From assembly GCF_007829525.1 (NCBI RefSeq), contig NZ_VLJP01000001.1, positions 260,281-307,014 on the forward strand: a stretch of 46,734 nt of DNA, in the 5' to 3' direction. This DNA comes from Mesorhizobium sp. J18. Lineage in GTDB: Bacteria > Pseudomonadota > Alphaproteobacteria > Rhizobiales > Rhizobiaceae. The translations under genes were made by a program, and so were the position numbers. The number at the start of each line of letters is the position of its first letter. Position 1 is the first letter of the stretch. This document shows positions 18,143-27,158 of the stretch, one piece after another. The notes below the pieces were generated by a model. That model ran no database searches, was not told where the DNA came from, and worked only from the letters and a program-made list of their open reading frames with translations.

Positions 18143-18160
18143 GATAAGCATTTACTTATC
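18143..18160. promoter_or_regulatory. Putative ArsR operator
   Basis: GATAAG (18143-18148) and CTTATC (18155-18160) form a perfect inverted repeat with a 6-base spacer. It begins 8 bases upstream of the arsR start codon (18134), where binding would block transcription or initiation. The AT-rich spaced dyad is of the kind bound by ArsR dimers. Assignment is from position and symmetry only. Confidence 0.55.
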
Positions 18161-18161
18161 T

Positions 18162-18195
18162 ATTATGCAAGCATTGATATTATGCAAGCATTGAT
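18162..18195. repeat. Exact 17-bp tandem duplication
   Basis: ATTATGCAAGCATTGAT occurs twice head to tail (18162-18178 and 18179-18195). It directly abuts the putative ArsR operator and lies between arsR and the divergent pyroglutamyl-peptidase gene. It may be a recent slippage duplication within the promoter region or a doubled regulatory site. Confidence 0.95.
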
Positions 18196-18279
18196 TTGGA
18201 TGGATTGTCCTTCGGTAGTCTGGACTCATTCCGACCCATCCAGCTTGCATTGTCGGGATCAAAACGGGACACTGCGCAG

Positions 18280-18927
18280 ATGAGCGATCGCCCCCGCATA
18301 CTCGTTACCGGCTTCTCGGTCTTTCCCGGAGCGCCGGTGAACCCGACCGAGAAGGTGATCGAGAGACTCCGTGGTGACGCAGTCTGGCTGGCGCGTCATG
18401 GCAATATCCGGCTGGAAGTGCTGCCGGTTGAATATGGGCAAATCCCCGGCAGACTGGAGGCATTGGGTAATGAATTCGCGCCCGATATCGCCATTCATTT
18501 CGGTCTCAGCGCAAAGGCGGAAGGATTTACGCTGGAACGGCTGGCGCGCAACGAAATTGCTGCCGGCAGACCGGACAATGCCGGCTGCCTGCCGGAGCTG
18601 ACGCAAATTGTCGGAGGCGGCGGAGATATTGCCGCGACCCTGCCGGTCAAGGCGATCCAGGAGGCGCTGGTCGCCAGGAACCTTCCGGTTTCATTGTCCG
18701 ATGATGCTGGCGGCTATCTCTGCAACTATCTCTTCTATCATTCCTGCGGGCAGGTCTGTGCAGGCTTCGCGCCCGACATGGCGGGTTTCATCCATGTGCC
18801 GCCGCTCGCTGACGGGGAAGCTCCACTCAACGCGATGGCGTTGCAGGATCTCGTCGCCGGCGCGACTGTTATAATCGATACCTGCAGTGCCGCCTGGCTG
18901 GCGGAAAGGCGAGCGGAGATGGCTTGA
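18280..18927 (+). CDS. Pyroglutamyl-peptidase I-like cysteine peptidase
   Basis: This 215-residue member of peptidase family C15 removes N-terminal pyroglutamate from peptides in the cytoplasm. The triad is visible: E86 in LERLARNEI, C148 in DDAGGYLCNYLFYHS and H172 in AGFIHVPP, close to the family's usual 80/143/166. The N-terminal LVTGFSVFPGAPVNPTE is the family opening; canonical enzymes read TGFxPFGG here, so the SVFPGAP loop departs slightly. The start at 18280 (MSDRPRILVTGF) is chosen; upstream frame extension to 18196 lacks support. It converges on the exported protein gene (12 bp). Confidence 0.9.
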   Translation: MSDRPRILVTGFSVFPGAPVNPTEKVIERLRGDAVWLARHGNIRLEVLPVEYGQIPGRLEALGNEFAPDIAIHFGLSAKAEGFTLERLARNEIAAGRPDNAGCLPELTQIVGGGGDIAATLPVKAIQEALVARNLPVSLSDDAGGYLCNYLFYHSCGQVCAGFAPDMAGFIHVPPLADGEAPLNAMALQDLVAGATVIIDTCSAAWLAERRAEMA

Positions 18928-18939
18928 GCCAGTGCCAGG

Positions 18940-20130
18940 CTACTGGTTGGCGTTGATCTTCAGCCCGAGTTGACCCGCCAGCGATTGCGGTGAGGCGAGG
19001 GCGGCACCCATCAGCAGCGCAAAAGGCACTGGGCTTTCCGGCTGGGCCCGGATCTCCAGGCTTTCCGGGTCTTCAAGAAAGGTGGAAAGAGCCTCGGTGA
19101 CGCTTGCCGTCAGTTCGGGACCCAGAAATGATGCTGCCTTCATTGGCACCATGGCCTTTACCTGGTTCGCCACGTCGGCGCGCTCCACTCCCTGCCGTTC
19201 CGCCGCATGGTCGAGCAGCTTGTTGGTAAGGCTGTCGTCGTCGAAACGGATGACCACGCCGTTGAAGGTGAGTTGCTGCATGAGGCCGAGCATGGCCATG
19301 CCCTGGGCGGACTTGTCGCCCTTCGGATTGGCCGCCATTTCCGCCTGCATCTCGCGCAGCGCATTGGCGAATTCCGGCGTGTAGCCGCTGAGGTCGAGCG
19401 TGAGGCCGAGCTTTCCGGCACTGGCGACCGTCACATCGTTTTGCGACAGCATCAGCCGTCCGTCCGATGGGCGCCAGCTTCCGGCCATTTCGACCGTGCC
19501 CTCTATTTGCGAATAGCCGAGCTTTTCCAGGGTCTCGCGGCTCTTTGCCTGGGTTGTTACGGCACCAATGTCGAGCGTGAAGCGGTCTGCCGCGCCCGTG
19601 AACTCAAGCGTGCCGTCGTCGGCAGGCGGCATCATCTCCACATGGATGGCGCTCAACGTGAAGACATCCGTGTCTTGGGACGAGATCTGCAATCCGCCGA
19701 GATTGGCACTCTCATAAAGTATCACGTCGGCCAGGGGATCATCGGTGCTCTCCTTCGGCAGCATGAGTCCAGAGACCGAAATATCCTGCATCGATACCGA
19801 TCCTTTTGCGCTCGTGCTCTCGTATGAAGGCAGGCTGACCTCGCCGATCTGATAATTCTTGTCATCCTCGGTCACGTCTTCGAGGACAATCGTGCCGAGA
19901 TCAACGGATCGGTTTTCGTCCGCCGGCGTAGCCTTCAGGTCCTCGATGGTAATCGACGAACCGTCGTCGCTCACCCCGGTCCAGGCAAGGTCGATCCCCT
20001 GCGCCGCAAAAAGCTGCTTCAGCCGCTCGGTCACGGTCTCGGCTTCCCAGGCGAGAGCGCCGTTTGAGGTGGCGGAGATGAGGAGGCCCGAAATCGCGAG
20101 CGTCTTCATCATTGTGCGGTATCGTGACAT
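18940..20130 (-). CDS. Unrecognised exported protein
   Basis: This 396-residue protein has a Sec signal peptide (TLAISGLLISATSNGALAW, cleavage probably after GALA) and no further membrane segment, so it should be periplasmic or outer-membrane associated. The body alternates short beta-type segments (SITIEDLKATPAD, SVSMQDISVSGLMLP, FTLSAIHVEMMPP) with a helical stretch near residues 230-330. The repeated 'xxLxDIxVxGL' style recalls lipid-chaperone-like or AsmA-like beta-rich repeats, but I cannot assign a family. The start at 20130 has GGGGATCAGG just upstream. It is divergent from parC. Confidence 0.85.
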   Translation of the reverse strand: MSRYRTMMKTLAISGLLISATSNGALAWEAETVTERLKQLFAAQGIDLAWTGVSDDGSSITIEDLKATPADENRSVDLGTIVLEDVTEDDKNYQIGEVSLPSYESTSAKGSVSMQDISVSGLMLPKESTDDPLADVILYESANLGGLQISSQDTDVFTLSAIHVEMMPPADDGTLEFTGAADRFTLDIGAVTTQAKSRETLEKLGYSQIEGTVEMAGSWRPSDGRLMLSQNDVTVASAGKLGLTLDLSGYTPEFANALREMQAEMAANPKGDKSAQGMAMLGLMQQLTFNGVVIRFDDDSLTNKLLDHAAERQGVERADVANQVKAMVPMKAASFLGPELTASVTEALSTFLEDPESLEIRAQPESPVPFALLMGAALASPQSLAGQLGLKINANQ

Positions 20131-20284
20131 CCTGATCCCCCGCGGAAGATTTGGCGTGATGTGGCTTGTCTTTAATCGGCCATGAACTGGACGGGAAAAT
20201 GACAATGGTGTCAATTTCGCTCTTGCATCGATCCGCGGCGTTGCGGCACTTGCCGCGAATCACCCTGTCGGCTAACCGGAACCC

Positions 20285-22540
<2,256 letters not shown>

Positions 22541-22545
22541 CGGCC

Positions 22546-22566
22546 GGAACCCGAAGCTAGGGTTCC
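22546..22566. terminator. Hairpin between convergent genes
   Basis: GGAACCC (22546-22552) and GGGTTCC (22560-22566) form a perfect 7-bp stem with a 7-base loop, 6 bp after the parC stop and 9 bp before the convergent gene's stop. It could act in both directions, although neither side has a T run. Confidence 0.4.
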
Positions 22567-22574
22567 CGCGTCCC

Positions 22575-23726
22575 TCAGTCCAGCCAGTTCCGTCCCGGAT
22601 ATTCGAGCTGCATGGCAACAAGGTTAGCGGTATGCGCGCCGTAGCGTTCCGCGATCCCGCGCAAGGTCTGATCCAAGGCTGCTGCCGGCCGCCGGTTCTC
22701 CATCATCGGAAGGAGACGGTCTTCAGGCCAGTCCTTTGTCTTTTCGTCGGGAAGGAGGCGGACCCCGTTTCGGGTCTCTACGGCCTCAGGCGAGCCGGCA
22801 AAGGTGACTGTGTTCGATAGATAGGTACGAGACCAAGCATCTGCTGCGAGAGCAAGCGAAACTTCGTCCATGCCGGGCTGAAGCTCGATGCCAAGCCGTT
22901 CGCGGTTCCAGAATGCGAGCCCGTTGCCCAGCGCGGTCAAGGCGAAAGGCCGCGTGAATTTGAACGCATCACTGCTGTGCCGCATATCCCATTGCGAAAG
23001 GCCCAGGTCCTGCGCAACGGTCTGAGCCTTTGCCTGGCCGGCAATGGCTTGGATCAGGGTGAGCATCATCGGCATGGACGCCGTGATGCCGGTTGTCGTT
23101 GCCACACGCTCATCGACCACCAGCCGGCGGTCTGCGACATAGTGGATGCCCGGATGCTCTTCCTGCAACTCTTTGAGATAATACCAGTGGGTGGTTGCCC
23201 GTCTGCCGTCGAGCAACCCGGCTGCGGCCACCACCTTGGCGCCGGCGCAGACTCCAATGACCATCGCTCCTTTGTCCGCTTGCTTCTTCAGCCATTGCAT
23301 GACCGCGGGATCGTCGTCGCGGCTCATGGCCGGAACGATGACGTAGTCAGCCCCTTCCGGATATCGCGCATCGAACTCGCCCGCAGTTGTATCAGGTTCG
23401 ACTTTCAGCACCGGATACAGCGTGACCGGGCCCGGCTCCGTAGCAAGCGTCATCACATCGGCGATGTCGGCCCGTCGCAAGATGCCATAGGGCACGAGAT
23501 AGTCTGTGACCTCGGTGGCATCGTTGATGGCTATGATGGCGATCACCGGCCGCTCACGCTTCTGCGGCTTCAAAGCCGCCAGAGCGGCATCGATTTCCTG
23601 TTCGGCGATCGCCGGCGCGGCCGCAGCCGCCGGAGTGGGCGGCAATGTCAGGATCCAGCCGGCAAATCCCGCCAAGCCAAGCACGACGATGCCAAGCAAG
23701 CTCCATAAAGCAAGCTTCAGGTTCAT
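22575..23726 (-). CDS. Membrane-anchored DJ-1/PfpI-fold protein
   Basis: This 383-residue protein begins with one transmembrane segment (about residues 5-27), then an Ala/Pro linker and a DJ-1/PfpI (class I glutamine amidotransferase-like) domain at about 60-235, with the nucleophile elbow VIGVCAGAKVVAAAGLLDG (C160) and RRATTHW. A further C-terminal region of about 150 residues is unrecognised and has no AraC-type DNA-binding domain. The start at 23726 follows GGAGAAGAGCC. Topology suggests the domain is periplasmic. It is divergent from a GlxA-like regulator carrying the same LLDGRRATTHW motif, so the two probably arose by duplication and may act together. Confidence 0.85.
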   Translation of the reverse strand: MNLKLALWSLLGIVVLGLAGFAGWILTLPPTPAAAAAPAIAEQEIDAALAALKPQKRERPVIAIIAINDATEVTDYLVPYGILRRADIADVMTLATEPGPVTLYPVLKVEPDTTAGEFDARYPEGADYVIVPAMSRDDDPAVMQWLKKQADKGAMVIGVCAGAKVVAAAGLLDGRRATTHWYYLKELQEEHPGIHYVADRRLVVDERVATTTGITASMPMMLTLIQAIAGQAKAQTVAQDLGLSQWDMRHSSDAFKFTRPFALTALGNGLAFWNRERLGIELQPGMDEVSLALAADAWSRTYLSNTVTFAGSPEAVETRNGVRLLPDEKTKDWPEDRLLPMMENRRPAAALDQTLRGIAERYGAHTANLVAMQLEYPGRNWLD

Positions 23727-23820
23727 GGCTCTTCTCCTGCGGCTCGAACTACATCGCTTGACATGCAAGCTAGCCAGACTAGGGTTTGTCCGAAATGACA
23801 TAAAACAGGCAAAAGCTGCC

Positions 23821-24756
23821 ATGCGCCGCTCGATCGCCGTCATTATCCATCCCGGTTTCCAGTTGCTGGATACTGCCGGACCTACAGCGGCCTTCGAGAT
23901 CGCAGAACGTTTTCAGCCCGGAAGCTACGAACAAGTGCTTCTCGCACCTGAGGGCGGGGAAGTGGAAAGCTCATCGGGGCTTTGCCTTTCGGCCAAGCCG
24001 TTGAGCGATGACCCTTTCGATACGATCATCATATCCGGCGGGGAGATCGTGCGTTCCATGGAGGCGGCACGGGAGATCGTCGCCTGGTTGAAGCGCATGA
24101 AGGCGAGGCGTGTAGCCAGCGTATGCTCCGGCGCCTTCCTGCTGGCGGAAGCGGGTCTGCTCGATGGCCGCCGTGCTACCACTCATTGGGACAGCACGGG
24201 TCTTTTTTCCCGCAGCTATCCGCAGGTGAAGCTCGATGCGGCCCGTATCTTCATCCGCGACGGCAACGTCTGGACATCGGCTGGCATCTCCGCCGGGATC
24301 GACCTCGCTCTGGCCCTCATCGAGGATGATCTTGGCCCGGAGATCGCGCGGCGGACGGCACAACAGCTCGTCGTCCATCAGCGGCGGCCGGGCGGTCAGT
24401 CCCAGTTTTCGGCTATCGTGGAACTGGGCGGAAGGACAGGACGGTTCGCCGGGCTCATCGAGTGGATGCGCGACCATCTCGCCGAGCCCTTGACCGTCGA
24501 ACGTCTTGCCGATCGCGCTGCGATGAGCCCTCGCAATTTCGCCCGCGCCTTCGCGGCCGAGGCCGGGATTACTCCGGCAAAAGCCGTGGAGCGCCTGCGT
24601 CTGGAAACCGCCCGTACGGCGATCGAGACCAGCCACGCTCCTTTCGAACGCATTGCCGAAGTCACCGGCTTCGGCGATCCTGGCCGCATGCGCCGTGCGT
24701 TTTTGCGAGGGTTGGGTCAGCCGCCTCAGGCGCTCAGGCGCGCGGCTCGGGCGTAG
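23821..24756 (+). CDS. GlxA-like AraC-family regulator with DJ-1/PfpI domain
   Basis: This 311-residue protein has an N-terminal DJ-1/PfpI domain (about 1-190; nucleophile region VCSGAFLLAEAGLLDGRRATTHW with C102) and a C-terminal AraC/XylS double helix-turn-helix (about 220-305; LTVERLADRAAMSPRNFARAF and FERIAEVTGFGDPGRMRRAFLR). This is the GlxA/FtrA type of cytoplasmic regulator; the DJ-1-like domain probably senses a metabolite or redox state. The start at ATG 23821 gives the standard MRRSIAVIIHPGF opening; the long upstream frame overlaps the divergent gene. The ribosome binding site is weak. The neighbouring divergent gene is its most likely target. Confidence 0.9.
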   Translation: MRRSIAVIIHPGFQLLDTAGPTAAFEIAERFQPGSYEQVLLAPEGGEVESSSGLCLSAKPLSDDPFDTIIISGGEIVRSMEAAREIVAWLKRMKARRVASVCSGAFLLAEAGLLDGRRATTHWDSTGLFSRSYPQVKLDAARIFIRDGNVWTSAGISAGIDLALALIEDDLGPEIARRTAQQLVVHQRRPGGQSQFSAIVELGGRTGRFAGLIEWMRDHLAEPLTVERLADRAAMSPRNFARAFAAEAGITPAKAVERLRLETARTAIETSHAPFERIAEVTGFGDPGRMRRAFLRGLGQPPQALRRAARA

Positions 24757-25133
24757 GCCGTGGCCGGCATCAGCGTCTGAGATAGAGCCACAGCGTAGTC
24801 GGAGCCAGTACGGCGGTCAGCACCACGGGCGCGTGCAGAGCAAGCAAAGATATCCATGACCGTGGCGCCCCCGCCCAACAGGCCCCGCATGGCGGTGGTT
24901 CCACGCCATCCGGCTGCGGGTCTTTTGGCGAGGCCGCTTTGAGCCCGATCGCAGCGGGCTTGGCAAATAAGTCATGCCGGTTGTGGAACGATCCTGGACT
25001 GCCGCCCTTTTTATGTCCATCTTCTACCCAATATGACAGTTTCATGTCATTTGGATGACAGTTTCATCAACCGCCAACGACGTTGAGCCTTGCGCGTCGG
25101 CGTCAGCGGGGTTGGCGGCGGAGAGCGGACCCA
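24757..25133. other. Intergenic region with a Pho-box-like array
   Basis: These 377 bases follow the GlxA-like regulator and precede the LTA-synthase-like gene. The notable content is the repeat array at 25033-25067 (separate entry). A minus-strand frame at 24770-25045 encodes 91 residues ending in a hydrophobic segment and RR, but its ATG lies inside the array and no ribosome binding site is seen, so it is not called as a gene. Confidence 0.45.
25033..25067 (-). promoter_or_regulatory. Putative double Pho box (PhoB-binding array)
   Basis: Read on the minus strand, the array is CTGTCAT-N4-ATGACAT-N4-CTGTCAT, with an 11-bp period; units one and three match the PhoB half-site CTGTCAT exactly and the middle matches at 5 of 7. 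As plus-strand sequence, the 13-mer ATGACAGTTTCAT is repeated 22 bp apart. PhoB binds direct 7-bp repeats spaced by 4. The array is 67 bp before the ATG at 25134. Orientation favours the minus strand, yet the only convincing gene nearby is on the plus strand, so control of either side is possible. Confidence 0.5.
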
Positions 25134-27035
25134 ATGACCACCACCGAAGCCATTTCAGGCGCGCGTTTTTCCATAAGGCGGCTAAGCTATATTCCCATCA
25201 CGATAGTTTTCTCTGCCATCCTCACAATCTGCATCGAATTCATCGTGCGCGGAACGGGTGAGGGGGTCTGGCACTTCCTTGGCACCGAGCCGAGAGCAAT
25301 GCTCACGACCACCTTCGCCATCACGTTTGGCTTGTGGATCATCGATGCGGTAGTCGGCCGCTCCTATGTCGGCATGGGCTTCGTGGCCTCGGCCCTTTTG
25401 CTGATGGCGCTATCCAGTCGCGTAAAGAACCTCTTCCTCGGCGCACCGCTTTATCCCACTGACTTCGTTTTCCTGCACCAGATCATTGATCTCTTTCCGT
25501 TGCTGATCGAGAACAGAATGTTCCTGCTGACGGCAGCCGTCGCGATCCCGGTCGCGCTTTTCGCTGCCTTCGGTACCGGCATATTGCGTTATCGCCGGGC
25601 GAGGCCCCTGCCGGCTCTGGCGCGGGCAGCCATGGTGGCCATATCGGTGCCGTCACTCGTGATCGTTGGGGCGAATCTCAACTACCGGTCTTTCTCGCAG
25701 TTGCGCATCTTCCTTGGCCTGGAACCCATGGTCTGGGATCAGGCCGCCAATTACCGGCACAACGGCTTCCTGGCCGCCTTCGCCATGAACGTGCCGATGG
25801 CGATGGTTTCCACCCCATCCGGCTACTCCAAGAAGATCATGGCGACCATTCCCGCTCCCGGGGTCTTCGTGACGCCGACGGAAAAGCCCGATGTCGTCAT
25901 GGTCATGGTGGAATCCCTATGGGATCCGAGGCGGCTGGAAGGCGTGACCATAGAGCCCGATCCGCTGGCGACCTTCCGGAAATACTCATCCGGGCATGTC
26001 TTTTCGCCGGAGATGGGTGGGCTGACAGCCAATGTCGAATTCGAGGCACTGACCGGTTTTTCAAACGCCTTTCTGCCGGACGGGAGCGTCCCCTACCAGC
26101 AATATGTGCGCCACAAGACGCCGTCGCTTGCCTCCATGTTCGGCGATCTTGGCTATGTGACCCGCGCACTGCATCCTTATCGGGAATGGTTCTGGAACAG
26201 GGCCTCCGTCTATAAGGAATTCGGCTTCGACGAATTCCGCTCCAAGGAACGGCTGCCCGTTCTTGAGAAGCGCGGACCGGAAGCCTCCGACAGCGCCTTT
26301 GTCGAGGAGCTTATTCGACAGGCAGACAGGATCAAGAAGCCTTTCTTCTTCTTCGGCGTAACCCTTCAGAATCACGGCCCCTACAGACCTGGCCGCTACA
26401 AGGACACGACGCTCGAAGTCTCCAGCCCATATGGCAGTAAAGTAGATGGGCCGGTGCTTTCCTATGCCGAAGGCGCATTGGATGCCGATCGCATGCTGGC
26501 GCGGCTGATCGAGTGGGCCGAGAATCGCCAGCGACCGACCATCATCATCGCGTTCGGCGATCATTTGCCCCCATTGGCCTCAGTCTATACCGATACCGGT
26601 TATCTGCACGATCCGACCGCCAAGGGCGACGAACTGGTAGAGGGATTGATGCGCCAGCGCGAGACACCGCTCGTCATATGGTCGAACCGCACCGGCGCAG
26701 TGCGCGACCTCGGCACGATCAGCCCCGCCTATATCCCGCTGCATCTGTTGCGGCTGGCTGGCATCAGCCATCCTTTCTATACGGGCTTTCTCGGCCACCT
26801 TTTCGAGCAATATCCCGTCGTCGAGCGCAGGCTGCTGAAAGAGCGGCTGGACAGCTACAAGATCGACTGGACGCGTCACCGTCCCCTGCCGCCGTCTCTG
26901 AAATTCTTCTGGCTCGTCCAGTATGACCAGATGTTCGGCCGGGGTTTCGCAACCGATACCATGTTCCCGAAGAACCCTGTCGAGCCACGGCTTTCGGTCT
27001 CAGCCGGAGATTACTCCTTCTCGGCGCAGCACTAG
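25134..27035 (+). CDS. LTA-synthase-like membrane phosphoglycerol/phosphoethanolamine transferase
   Basis: This 633-residue protein has about five N-terminal membrane helices (to about residue 190) and a C-terminal periplasmic alkaline-phosphatase/sulfatase-fold domain. Motifs are VMVESLWD (metal-binding Glu), GGLTANVEFEAL with the likely nucleophile T298, and FGDHLPP (Asp476, His477). This is the architecture of lipoteichoic acid synthases and of OpgB/MdoB, which move phosphoglycerol from phosphatidylglycerol to a glycan. In a Gram-negative alphaproteobacterium, the likely acceptor is a periplasmic glucan or other envelope glycan; this is inference. The start at 25134 follows GGAGAG. A Pho-box-like array lies upstream. 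Confidence 0.88.
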   Translation: MTTTEAISGARFSIRRLSYIPITIVFSAILTICIEFIVRGTGEGVWHFLGTEPRAMLTTTFAITFGLWIIDAVVGRSYVGMGFVASALLLMALSSRVKNLFLGAPLYPTDFVFLHQIIDLFPLLIENRMFLLTAAVAIPVALFAAFGTGILRYRRARPLPALARAAMVAISVPSLVIVGANLNYRSFSQLRIFLGLEPMVWDQAANYRHNGFLAAFAMNVPMAMVSTPSGYSKKIMATIPAPGVFVTPTEKPDVVMVMVESLWDPRRLEGVTIEPDPLATFRKYSSGHVFSPEMGGLTANVEFEALTGFSNAFLPDGSVPYQQYVRHKTPSLASMFGDLGYVTRALHPYREWFWNRASVYKEFGFDEFRSKERLPVLEKRGPEASDSAFVEELIRQADRIKKPFFFFGVTLQNHGPYRPGRYKDTTLEVSSPYGSKVDGPVLSYAEGALDADRMLARLIEWAENRQRPTIIIAFGDHLPPLASVYTDTGYLHDPTAKGDELVEGLMRQRETPLVIWSNRTGAVRDLGTISPAYIPLHLLRLAGISHPFYTGFLGHLFEQYPVVERRLLKERLDSYKIDWTRHRPLPPSLKFFWLVQYDQMFGRGFATDTMFPKNPVEPRLSVSAGDYSFSAQH

Positions 27036-27158
27036 GTTCCCACCCGGAGGGGCCATCCCCTTTATTCCTTCATCCTCCTGTGGATTGGGCGGGAATGGCC
27101 CGCCATACCCGTCCCCGGGATGATAGACAGGGCTCCGTCAAGTCACGAGGCCAAGGGA

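Noticed and set aside
20200-20213. TGACA-ATGG-TGTCA dyad and TTGACA-like hexamer between the exported protein gene and parC
   Set aside because: The spacing to any acceptable -10 hexamer on either strand is poor, and the short dyad could be chance.
24770-25045. Minus-strand 91-codon frame with a hydrophobic C-terminus
   Set aside because: Its ATG lies inside the Pho-box-like array, no ribosome binding site is visible, and the next in-frame GTG leaves only 44 residues. Kept as a possibility in the intergenic entry.
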